Part shown: piece after piece, positions 28,839-36,080 of the stretch
How the letters are laid out: every line of letters begins with the position of its first letter
Position numbering within the stretch: position 1 is the stretch's first letter
Assembly (NCBI GenBank): GCA_963823245.1
Contig: CAWGKQ010000004.1
Coordinates: 186,001 to 250,000, forward strand
DNA length: 64,000 nt
Direction: 5' to 3'
Source: JAWVFM01 sp963823245
GTDB lineage: Bacteria > Actinomycetota > Thermoleophilia > Solirubrobacterales > 70-9
Made by a program: the position numbers and the translations under genes
The notes under the pieces: model-generated
Seen by the model: the letters and a program-made list of their open reading frames with translations, nothing else
Told to the model about the DNA's origin: nothing
Databases searched by the model: none

Positions 28839-28876
28839 GGCGAGGCCCTACCCGTTTGCCGTCGCGCGAACCGCTG

Positions 28877-30247
28877 CTAGCCCGAGGCTTCGGGGAGGTG
28901 CGTACCTCCCGCCACCACGTTCACGAATCCCTCCAGGTGGCGGGTCGTCCAGCACTCGAACGCCGCCGTGGTGTGCGGCTCGTACGCGGCCATGACCGAA
29001 TCGCCGTAGTTCCAGTAGAGGCGTGGCTCGGGGTTGAGCCAGAACGTCCGCCCCGCGCGGTCGGCGATGCGGCCGAAGGCGTTGGCGTGTGGCTCGCGGC
29101 CATTCGTGCGAGCGTCGCCGAGGACGATGAGCGTCGAGCGGGGGTCGAGATCGTCGCCGATCAGCTCGGCGAGCTCGAGCCACACCCGCCCGTAGTCCGT
29201 GTATCCGGAGACGTCGGCGACCCCGCCCTCGCGGCTGATCTTCTCCGCGATCGCGCGGAAGTCGCGCTCGCGCTCGAAGACGTCCGTCACCTCCGAGATC
29301 CGCTCGATGAAGACGAAGCTCCGGAGCTTGCGGAACGAGTCGTGCAGAGCATGAAGGACCGAGAGAAAGAAGACGCTCGCCGACGTGACCGAGGTCGAGA
29401 CGTCGCAGAGGACGTAGATCTCGGGCCGGCGGGGCCGGCGGGGCCGGTAGCGAAGGTGCAGCGGAACGCCGCCGGTCTCCAGCGAACTCCGCATCGTGCG
29501 CCTGAAGTCGACGGTCGCCCCGCGCCTCCTCCCGCGCTGGTCGTGGCCGAGGGTCGCGAGGCGCTTCTTGAGCTGGGCGACGGCCCGGTGGACCGCGGCG
29601 AGGTCCTGCGCGGGGCTCGTGGGCAGGGCGCGGTCGAGCTCGGCAAGGGGACGGGAGGGGGGGAGGCGCTCGGCCCGCTCGATCGAGCCGCGCTCGAGCT
29701 CGCGGCGCAGGTGGCGCTCGAAGCGGCCGATCTGGTCACGGTCGAGCGGCGGCTCCTGGCTTCCCTCCGGGGGCCGCGACTGGAGTCCGAGGGCGCGGCG
29801 GATCCGCTGGACGTCGACCCCGATCACGCCCGATCCCTCCCCGCGGCGCCCGAACGCGGCAACGGCGAGGCGGGCGAGGTCGCGCATCTCCCCGTCGCGC
29901 CCCTCCGCGATCGCCTGGCGGATCGCCTCGCGCAGGTCGGCGAGGTCGAGCCGCTCCGAGCCCTCGTAGCGGCGATCCTCCGAGATCCCCTGCTCGAGCG
30001 CCTCGGCCTCGGCCGCGCGGAAGAAGTACCGGTCGAAGACCAGGTCGAAGACGCGGCGGTCCTCCTGGGACTTCGCCACGGTGGCGGCCAGCGCCTCGCG
30101 GAAGTCGGCCTCGGTGGTCCACGGAACCTCGTCGAGAGCTGCGAACGCGTCGAGGATCTCCGCGGTGCCGACCCCGACCCCCTCGCTTCGCAGCTCCTCG
30201 CAGAACGCGACGACGCGCGGCGCGAGCCCGGGGGGGAGGTCGTTCAC
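28877..30247 (-). CDS. VWA-domain protein (CoxE-like)
   Basis: A 456-residue protein with an N-terminal helical part (LPPGLAPRVVAFCEELRSEG, FDLVFDRYFFRAAEAEAL) and a C-terminal von Willebrand A domain. The metal-ion site is DVSTSVTSASVF (DxSxS), followed by LRSFVFIERISEVTDVFER and STLIVLGDARTNGREPHANA. It starts at GTG 30247 inside the end of the MoxR gene, so the two are translationally coupled. MoxR/VWA pairs act as chaperones that insert metals or remodel enzymes, for example CO dehydrogenase. No obvious client enzyme is next to them here. Confidence 0.9.
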   Translation of the reverse strand: MNDLPPGLAPRVVAFCEELRSEGVGVGTAEILDAFAALDEVPWTTEADFREALAATVAKSQEDRRVFDLVFDRYFFRAAEAEALEQGISEDRRYEGSERLDLADLREAIRQAIAEGRDGEMRDLARLAVAAFGRRGEGSGVIGVDVQRIRRALGLQSRPPEGSQEPPLDRDQIGRFERHLRRELERGSIERAERLPPSRPLAELDRALPTSPAQDLAAVHRAVAQLKKRLATLGHDQRGRRRGATVDFRRTMRSSLETGGVPLHLRYRPRRPRRPEIYVLCDVSTSVTSASVFFLSVLHALHDSFRKLRSFVFIERISEVTDVFERERDFRAIAEKISREGGVADVSGYTDYGRVWLELAELIGDDLDPRSTLIVLGDARTNGREPHANAFGRIADRAGRTFWLNPEPRLYWNYGDSVMAAYEPHTTAAFECWTTRHLEGFVNVVAGGTHLPEASG

Positions 30248-31161
30248 CCGGCGGCTTCCTCGAGCCCGGCCGGGTCGGAGAGCTTCACGCCGACCCGCTC
30301 GGCCACGAGGTCGATGTCCGTGCGGTGCTTGACGATGATGCTCATCGTGCGCTCGAAGATCGAGCGGTCGATGTCGTCGGCCCCGAGCAGTAGCAGGGCG
30401 CGCGCCCAGTCGATCGACTCGGCGATCGACGGGGGCTTCTTGAGGTCGAGGGCCCGGATCATGTGGATCACCTCGACGAGGCGCCGGGCCAGCCGCTCGT
30501 CGAGCTCCGGCGCGTGGAGGCGGACGATCTCGATCTCGCGCTCGATCGCCGGGTAGTCGAGCCACAGGTACAGGCACCGGCGCTTGAGCGCCTCCGTCAG
30601 CTCGCGGGTGTTGTTCGACGTGAGGACCACGATCGGTCGCGCGACGGCCTCGATCACGCCGAGCTCGGGGATCGAGATCTGGAAGTCGGACAGGACCTCG
30701 AGCAGCATCGCCTCGAACTCCTGGTCGGTCTTGTCGATCTCGTCGATCAGCAGGACGACGGGCTGCTCCGCGGAGATGGCCTCCAGCAAGGGGCGGGTGA
30801 GCAGGAAGTCCTCGGAGAAGATCCCGCCACGCGTCTCCTCCCACCCGGCGGCCTCGTGCGCGGCCGACTCCGCCTGGATGCGCAGGAGCTGCTTGCGGTA
30901 GTTCCACTCGTAGAGCGCCTTCGCCTCGTCGAGGCCCTCGTAGCACTGCAGGCGAATGAGACGGCGGCCGGTCGACCTGGAGATCGCCTTGGCGAGCTCG
31001 GTCTTGCCCACACCGGCCGGCCCCTCGACGAGCACGGGCTTCCCGAGCCGCTCGGCGAGAAACGAGACCAGGGCGGCCGATTCGTCGGCCAGGTATCCGG
31101 CCTCGGCAAGCGAGCCCTTGACGTCGGCGACTGAGCTCGGCGGTTCCGGCACCCGACCCAT
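30244..31161 (-). CDS. MoxR-type AAA+ ATPase
   Basis: A 305-residue AAA+ ATPase of the MoxR/CoxD group. Walker A is VLVEGPAGVGKTELAKAIS with Lys53, Walker B is PVVLLIDEIDKTDQEFEAML, sensor 1 is PIVVLTSNNTRELTEALKRR with the arginine finger, and DDIDRSIFERTMSIIVKHRT covers the lid. The chosen start is ATG at 31161 rather than further upstream, because the divergent gene starts at 31175. It overlaps the VWA gene by 4 nt. The pair is probably a remodelling chaperone. Confidence 0.92.
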   Translation of the reverse strand: MGRVPEPPSSVADVKGSLAEAGYLADESAALVSFLAERLGKPVLVEGPAGVGKTELAKAISRSTGRRLIRLQCYEGLDEAKALYEWNYRKQLLRIQAESAAHEAAGWEETRGGIFSEDFLLTRPLLEAISAEQPVVLLIDEIDKTDQEFEAMLLEVLSDFQISIPELGVIEAVARPIVVLTSNNTRELTEALKRRCLYLWLDYPAIEREIEIVRLHAPELDERLARRLVEVIHMIRALDLKKPPSIAESIDWARALLLLGADDIDRSIFERTMSIIVKHRTDIDLVAERVGVKLSDPAGLEEAAG

Positions 31162-31174
31162 GATAATTCCAGTG

Positions 31175-31618
31175 ATGGTGGTGGCCGCCTTCCTCCCTGA
31201 CACCACCACGCCCTACTTGATCCTGCTGGGCATCGGCTTCCTCGTCGGCGGCTACGGCCACCTCGCGAAGTTGCGCTGGCTCGTGATCTTCGGGATCCTG
31301 ATCATCCTCGCGGCCGTGGTCTCGTTCCAGGTCGCGGTGCGAACGCTTCCGGCGCCGCCGGGGTTCTGATGCTGAGGTCAGGCGCCTGCGCTCTGAGCTG
31401 CGCACGCTCACCGAGCGGGTCGACGACGCGGAACGGCGCGCCGCGGCCGCGGACGCCGCGAAGATCGCGGCCGAGGCACAGGTTCGCAGTAGGAGCGGGC
31501 TCGCGCCGATGCGGACACCCGGATCAAGCAGCTCGAGAAGCGCCAGCGAGCTGACGACGAGATCGCGGCGGCGGCCGAGCGCGCGCGGCGCCAGGCGCTC
31601 GAGTCCGCCGACCGGTAG
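31175..31618 (+). CDS. Two-span membrane protein with C-terminal coiled coil, frameshifted
   Basis: Function unknown. The N-terminal 64 residues have two spans, PYLILLGIGFLVGGYGHLA and WLVIFGILIILAAVVSFQVA. As given, translation ends after APPGF at 31369, but deleting one G from the GGGG run at 31360-31363 continues it as PPGSDAEVRRLRSELRTL and ERVDDAERRAAAADAAKIAA, a clear coiled coil, ending (after another shift near 31490) in KQLEKRQRADDEIAAAAERA to the TAG at 31616. So the natural protein is probably about 147 residues with spans followed by a cytoplasmic coil. GATAAT 7 nt before the ATG is a plausible -10. Divergent from MoxR. Confidence 0.6.
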
Positions 31619-31659
31619 AGGGGCCGGGGACGTGGAGCCCCGACCGCCGGCCTAGCGAG

Positions 31660-31686
31660 ATGTGCCGACAGGACCTGTCGGCACAT
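31660..31686. terminator. Bidirectional terminator hairpin
   Basis: ATGTGCCGACAGG and CCTGTCGGCACAT are perfect 13-bp arms around a single A. Flanking GCGAG and CTCGC extend the stem with one bulge. It lies between the converging coiled-coil gene and ammonium-transporter gene, so it can serve both. There is no U-tract, as is usual at this GC content. Confidence 0.6.
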
Positions 31687-31730
31687 GCTCGCCTTGGCCG
31701 TCGCACGGGGCCCCTCGTCACCGCCCCGCG

Positions 31731-33131
31731 CTAGCCGCTGGCCTCGGGTGCCGCCATCGCCGCGCCCGGTGCGGGAGCCGGTCGGGACTGCCCCGACGGG
31801 ATGCCGTCCGGGAACCCGAGCGACGGGACGTCGGAGGGGTACACCTCGTGGCCGTGGACCGCGAGGTCACCCTCCTCCATGTCCTCCTCGGTCATCCGCA
31901 GCGGGACGAACAGCTTCACCAGCCGGAGGAGGATGTAGGTGCCGACCGCGCAGAACACGATCACCCACAGTGCGGTGAGGGCCTGCCACTTGAGGAGCTC
32001 GAAGCCACCCCCCGAGACCAGCCCCGACGCCGAGGCGCCGAACGCCGTGACCATCGCGGAGTTCGCGAAGACCCCGGTCAGGAGGCCCCCGGTCACGCCG
32101 GCGAAGCCGTGCGTGTACACCACGCCGAGCGTGTCGTCGACGCCCCGGAACGGGGCCATGCGGCTCAGGTAGTTGAGCGCCAGATAGACGACCGAGGACG
32201 CGATGACGCCGATTGCGATCGCACCCCATCCGTTCACGAAGCCGGCCGCCGGTGTGATCGCCACGAGCCCGGTGATCATCCCGTTGACCGAGCCGATCAG
32301 GCTCGGCTTGCGGCCGGTCGCGTAGTCCCACGCGACCCAGACGAGGAACGCGACGGCCGTGCACAGGTTCGTGGTCAGGATGGCGGCCGAGGCGTCGGCG
32401 TTCGCCAGGTACGGATCGCCGCCGTTGAACCCGTTCCAGCCGAGCCAGAGGAGGCCGGCGCCAACGGCGACCATCGCCAGGTTGTTCGGCGCGTCGACCT
32501 CGCGGTCACGCTGGAGCCGGGGCCCGACCACCGCCGCCGCGACGAACCCGGAGACGCCTGCCGCGAGATGGATCACGTAGCCGCCCGAGAAGTCGAGCGC
32601 GCCCTGCTGGGCGAAGTAGCCGCCACCCCAGATGAGGAACGCGTTGACGGTGTAGATCAGGCTCGACCAGAGGATCACGAACGGGATCCACGCCTTGAAG
32701 TTGATCCGCCCGAGAACCGAGCCGAGCATGAGGATCGGCGTGATCGCCGCGAAGACGAACTGGAAGTACGCCAGCGTTGACTGCGGAAACGCGAGCTTCC
32801 CAACGTCCCCGAGCAGCGGGATCGTCCCCTGGTGGAGCAGGGACGAGCTGTCCAGGATCGGTCCCGGCTTCCCGATGAAGTTGCCGAGGAACGAGCCGCC
32901 ATCCGATCCGAAGATGTGGATCGGCGCGCCGAACCCCATCTTGAACCCGTAGAGGACCCAGACGATCAGCACGAGGGCGAAGGCGATGAACGCCATCATC
33001 ATCGAATTGACCGACCACCTCTTCTGCATCACGCCGCCGTACAGGACGACGAGGCCGGGAACGCTCATGAGGCCCACGAGCGTGGCCGCCGTCATCTGCC
33101 AGGCGTTGTCTCCTGGGCTCAACCAATCCAC
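31731..33131 (-). CDS. amt: Ammonium transporter
   Basis: Trimeric ammonium channel of the Amt/MEP/Rh family, 466 residues, eleven predicted spans. GTG at 33131 is taken as start because AAAGGAA lies 8 nt upstream. The twin-His pore residues are in GGYVIHLAAGVSGFVAA and VVYTHGFAGVTGGLLTG. GRINFKAWIPFVILWSSLIY and LGWNGFNGGDPYLAN are also characteristic. The C-terminal tail of about 65 residues is longer than usual, ending in a Pro/Ala-rich stretch. No PII (glnK) gene follows it. It lies in a nitrogen block with the glutamine synthetase gene some 3 kb away. Confidence 0.95.
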   Translation of the reverse strand: MDWLSPGDNAWQMTAATLVGLMSVPGLVVLYGGVMQKRWSVNSMMMAFIAFALVLIVWVLYGFKMGFGAPIHIFGSDGGSFLGNFIGKPGPILDSSSLLHQGTIPLLGDVGKLAFPQSTLAYFQFVFAAITPILMLGSVLGRINFKAWIPFVILWSSLIYTVNAFLIWGGGYFAQQGALDFSGGYVIHLAAGVSGFVAAAVVGPRLQRDREVDAPNNLAMVAVGAGLLWLGWNGFNGGDPYLANADASAAILTTNLCTAVAFLVWVAWDYATGRKPSLIGSVNGMITGLVAITPAAGFVNGWGAIAIGVIASSVVYLALNYLSRMAPFRGVDDTLGVVYTHGFAGVTGGLLTGVFANSAMVTAFGASASGLVSGGGFELLKWQALTALWVIVFCAVGTYILLRLVKLFVPLRMTEEDMEEGDLAVHGHEVYPSDVPSLGFPDGIPSGQSRPAPAPGAAMAAPEASG

Positions 33132-33154
33132 TTTCGATGTTCCTTTCCGATCAC

Positions 33155-33177
33155 GGGCACGCCGTTCGGACGTGCCC
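33155..33177 (-). promoter_or_regulatory. Hairpin in the amt 5' leader
   Basis: GGGCACG and CGTGCCC form a 7-bp stem with a 9-nt loop, 24 nt before the GTG. It may tune translation or mRNA stability. The rest of the 215-bp gap to 33348 shows no gene. Confidence 0.35.
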
Positions 33178-33332
33178 CTGGGCAGTTGGCGCAAGGTTGG
33201 CGGGACGAAAGGCCGGCGAGTTCATCCACGCGTCCAAACCTCGTCGGGCCTGATTCGCCCGGCGGTCGAATTCACGCCTGAGGCCCCTCGGGGCCGTCGG
33301 TCCGGCCGGTGCGATCCCGCTCGGACCCTCGC

Positions 33333-33338
33333 TATGGT
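33333..33338 (+). promoter_or_regulatory. -10 box of a leaderless gene
   Basis: TATGGT ends nine nt before GTG 33348. Confidence 0.4.
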
Positions 33339-33347
33339 CGCCGCACT

Positions 33348-33704
33348 GTGCCTCTCGAGCGACATTGGGACCGCGTCAACACGCCCGTGCGCGAGCTCGG
33401 CTCGCGCGAGCGGCGCGTGGCGATCGTGGCCACGGCGCTGACGGCGCTCGCGATCCTCGCGCTCGTCCTGGCGACGGCCGGAAGCTCGAGGCCGGCGCCC
33501 GGGCCCGGCTGCATAAGGGCGAACGTCCCCATGGTCATGGGCGCCGAGGAGCTGAACCTCTGCGGGGCGCACGCCCAGCGGGCCTGCGCCGAGCATGCCG
33601 GTGATCCGAACCCGGTGGCGCGAACGATCGAAGCGGCCTGCCGGGAGGCGGGCGTTCTCACGGCCCGAGCCGTGCCAGCGACAAAGACACCAGAAGGAGA
33701 GTGA
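33348..33704 (+). CDS. Small membrane-anchored protein with four cysteines
   Basis: Unknown, 118 residues. GTG at 33348 opens PLERHWDRVNTPVRELGSRE, then one span (VAIVATALTALAILALVLA). The external part holds four cysteines (GPGCIRANVP, ELNLCGAHAQRACAEHA, EAACREAG), enough for two disulfides. It is a signal-anchored or secreted small protein. Its TGA overlaps the region of the stress-protein start, so the two are likely co-transcribed. It is divergent from the ammonium transporter. No family recognised. Confidence 0.6.
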   Translation: MPLERHWDRVNTPVRELGSRERRVAIVATALTALAILALVLATAGSSRPAPGPGCIRANVPMVMGAEELNLCGAHAQRACAEHAGDPNPVARTIEAACREAGVLTARAVPATKTPEGE

Positions 33705-33709
33705 GCCGA

Positions 33710-34396
33710 ATGGCGCCGAAGATCATCGTCTCGTACGACGACACCCACAACGACCGGGACGCGCTCGCGCTCGGGCGGCTACTCGCCGTGGAGGGGGCGG
33801 ATATCTCCCTCGCCTACGTCCGCCACGCCAGGTTCGGCCAGCGCGACCGCGAGGCGGAGGAGCAGCGTCAGGCGGAGGAGCTGCTGGCCAACGGCGCCGC
33901 CGAGATCGGGGCGCCCGACGTCGAGCGGCACGTGGTGCTCCACGCCTCGACGGGCGAGGGCCTCGCCGAGCTGGCGGAGCGGGAGGGCGCCGGCGTCGTC
34001 GTCTTCGGGTCCGAGTACCGCACAGCTCCGGGAACTGTGGCTCCGGGAACCTCGGCGCAACGACTGCTGAGCGGGGGAAGGACGGCGGTCGCCATCGCGC
34101 CCGCCGGCCTTCGCTCCGACCCTGCGTTCCGGGTGGCGAGGATCGGGGTCATCAGCGAGGGGGACGAGGCCGCTGACGAGACCGCCCGCTCGCTGGCGGG
34201 AGCGCTCGGCGCCGCGACTGGAGACCCCGAGCAGAGCGACGTCGACCTCCTGGTGATCGGTTCCCGCGACGGCACGCCCGCCGGCCGCGTCGAGCTCACC
34301 GCCAGCGCCGAGTACGCGATCGAGACCGCGACCGCCCCGGTGCTCGCGGTTGCCCGAAGCGTCCCGGTGGAGTTCGCAGCCGCCGTCTCGGCCTAG
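33710..34396 (+). CDS. Universal stress protein, tandem-type
   Basis: A UspA-family protein of 228 residues. The first domain opens PKIIVSYDDTHNDRDALALG and ends with the nucleotide-site-like GAGVVVFGSEYRTAPGTVAP followed by SAQRLL. The second, less conserved half ends with DVDLLVIGSRDGTPAGRVEL and TATAPVLAVAR. The ATG at 33710 has GGAG about 10 nt upstream; GTG at 33701 also lies in frame but too close to that site. The first domain keeps an ATP-binding-type glycine loop. It is the second gene of a two-gene unit with the cysteine-bearing protein. Confidence 0.85.
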   Translation: MAPKIIVSYDDTHNDRDALALGRLLAVEGADISLAYVRHARFGQRDREAEEQRQAEELLANGAAEIGAPDVERHVVLHASTGEGLAELAEREGAGVVVFGSEYRTAPGTVAPGTSAQRLLSGGRTAVAIAPAGLRSDPAFRVARIGVISEGDEAADETARSLAGALGAATGDPEQSDVDLLVIGSRDGTPAGRVELTASAEYAIETATAPVLAVARSVPVEFAAAVSA

Positions 34397-34420
34397 GCAT
34401 CCAGCGACGTATGGGATCTG

Positions 34421-34440
34421 AAGCCGGCTATAGCCGGCTT
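34421..34440. terminator. Perfect 20-bp palindrome, bidirectional terminator
   Basis: AAGCCGGCTATAGCCGGCTT is self-complementary and is followed by T on one side. It lies 24 nt after the stress-protein stop, and contains at 34428-34430 the stop codon of the convergent gene. It can form a tight hairpin in either transcript. Confidence 0.65.
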
Positions 34441-34850
34441 TGATCCCCAAACGACGCGTCCGCGAGTTCCCGGAGGGCCTCCGCGGCCTCGAGCAATACC
34501 TCTGGCGACACTTCCCTCGCTGACTCGAGCAGGACCCGCGCGCCGGGGGCCTCGGCTAGGACGACGACGCGGAGCCGCGGCGGAGCGGCCGCCAGGAGCC
34601 GCCTGGTCACGTCCTCGCCGCTTCGCTCGGCCGCGTTCCAGCCCTGGCCGTGAGCGAGGTCGGGCGCCGCGAGCTGCGGCCCCTCGATGATCCGCAGATC
34701 GCTCTCGCGAGGCTCCCACCGCCGGTCGCCGATCTCGAGCGGCCGATCTGCGATCCACGGCTCCAGAACCGTCGCAGCCAACCTCGCTTCATCGATGTTG
34801 AACAGCCACGCACGCTTGAAGGACCGTCGTATCTCGACGTGGTACGGCAC
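34428..34850 (-). CDS. Conserved hypothetical protein
   Basis: Unknown, 140 residues, unbroken. The N-terminal half is PYHVEIRRSFKRAWLFNIDE, ATVLEPWIADRPLEIGDRRW and EPRESDLRIIEGPQLAAPDL, then GQGWNAAERSGEDVTRRLL. This looks like a conserved actinobacterial protein in which WEPRES and GWNAAERSG are the strongest blocks. The C-terminal half is helical and Ala/Glu-rich. Cytoplasmic, no metal site obvious. It ends inside the palindrome at 34421-34440 and is co-directional with the PucR-like gene upstream. Confidence 0.7.
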   Translation of the reverse strand: MPYHVEIRRSFKRAWLFNIDEARLAATVLEPWIADRPLEIGDRRWEPRESDLRIIEGPQLAAPDLAHGQGWNAAERSGEDVTRRLLAAAPPRLRVVVLAEAPGARVLLESAREVSPEVLLEAAEALRELADASFGDQSRL

Positions 34851-34855
34851 GCGCT

Positions 34856-36052
34856 CTACCGAGGAAGCGTCGGCTCGAGGATGCGGTAGGCCTTGATCCC
34901 GAGGCCGAGGCGCTCTCGATCCTCGCCGAGCGCCGGGTCGAGCCCGGTCAGCTCGCGAACGCGGGCGAGCCGGTGCGCCACCGTGTGGCGATGCGCGTAG
35001 ACGGCCCGCGCCGTCGCGTTCATGTTGCAGTCGTTGCCGAGGTAGGACTCGAGCGTGCCGAGGAGGTCGGTGCGGTACTCGCGATCGTGCTCGACCAGGG
35101 GCTCGACGGTCTCGGCGTAGAAGCGGCGAACCTCGTCGGGGTCGGTCGCCATGGCTCGAAAGAGGAGGCGGTAGACCCCGTCGCCAAGGCCCGTGGCGAG
35201 ATGATCGGCGATGCGGTCGTCGACGGCGACCACCTCGAGCATCAGCTCCGCCTCCGCGACCGCGCGGCCGAGGTCGGCGGGGTTCGCGTAGAACGACGAG
35301 AACGCCGCTGGGCCGTGGGCGCGCAGACGGGAGGCGAGGGCGCTCGCGGAGCCGGCGGTGCGCTCCGGCGCGTCGTCGCCGCCGCGGGCGGGGAGGATCG
35401 CGTAGATCCGCACCCGTGCCTCGGCAGGGTCGGCGCCGTTCTCGGCCGCGATCGGGAGTGGCTCCGCGATCGCTCCCGGATGCTCGCTCGTGATGAGCGC
35501 GGCAGCGTGCCGCGGCCGCGCCGAGCGGATCTCGGCGACTATCGCCACCGCCCCTCGGCCGAGATCGCAGCCGAGGCGCGCGGCGCGACGCACGATGTCG
35601 GGGGGGACGGCGCTCCTGTCTCTGAGGTCCTCGAGAAGGGTGCCGCGGACCTCCCCGGCCACCTCGTCTCGGGCGGTGGCGACGGCGACCTCGGTGAGCG
35701 CGGCGAGGGCGGCCGTGCGCAGGACCTCGGCGCGGTCGACCGCGAGCTCAGGCAGGCCGTTGCGCTCCGCGCGCAGCGCGACGACGATGCCGATCGGCTC
35801 GCCGCCCGCGAGCACGGGCTCCAGGGCATCGACCGCACCCGGCTCCGCGGCGCCTACGCCGCGGCCGAGGCCCGCGGCGTAGGCGGTGAGCTCGCCGAGG
35901 TCGAGGCCGACGTCCGAGCACGCGGACATGCCGCGGGCCGGGAGGAGGATGGCCACCGGCCGCCCGGCTTCGGCCGCGGCCAGCTCGGCCACCCCCGCCA
36001 AGCCCTCGCCGGCGAGGAGCGCTCCCAGCATCCTCGCGTGTAGGTCTTGCAT
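34856..36052 (-). CDS. PucR/CdaR-family transcriptional regulator
   Basis: A 398-residue regulator with a degenerate N-terminal GAF-like sensor (about residues 15-160), a middle GGDEF-like CdaR region, and a C-terminal PucR-type helix-turn-helix: DLLGTLESYLGNDCNMNATA, RAVYAHRHTVAHRLARVREL and TGLDPALGEDRERLGLG. Such proteins respond to nitrogen or purine compounds and small polar metabolites. It sits between the glutamine synthetase and ammonium-transporter genes, 28 nt after glnA on the same strand, so control of nitrogen assimilation is a reasonable inference. Ligand unknown. Confidence 0.88.
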   Translation of the reverse strand: MQDLHARMLGALLAGEGLAGVAELAAAEAGRPVAILLPARGMSACSDVGLDLGELTAYAAGLGRGVGAAEPGAVDALEPVLAGGEPIGIVVALRAERNGLPELAVDRAEVLRTAALAALTEVAVATARDEVAGEVRGTLLEDLRDRSAVPPDIVRRAARLGCDLGRGAVAIVAEIRSARPRHAAALITSEHPGAIAEPLPIAAENGADPAEARVRIYAILPARGGDDAPERTAGSASALASRLRAHGPAAFSSFYANPADLGRAVAEAELMLEVVAVDDRIADHLATGLGDGVYRLLFRAMATDPDEVRRFYAETVEPLVEHDREYRTDLLGTLESYLGNDCNMNATARAVYAHRHTVAHRLARVRELTGLDPALGEDRERLGLGIKAYRILEPTLPR

Positions 36053-36080
36053 GGCCTATGCCGGTCGGGGGTCAGTCCAT

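Noticed and set aside
28877..31411. A minus-strand open frame of 844 codons across the VWA gene and the MoxR gene
   Set aside because: Only the VWA part is real coding in this frame; MoxR is coded in another frame and overlaps by 4 nt.
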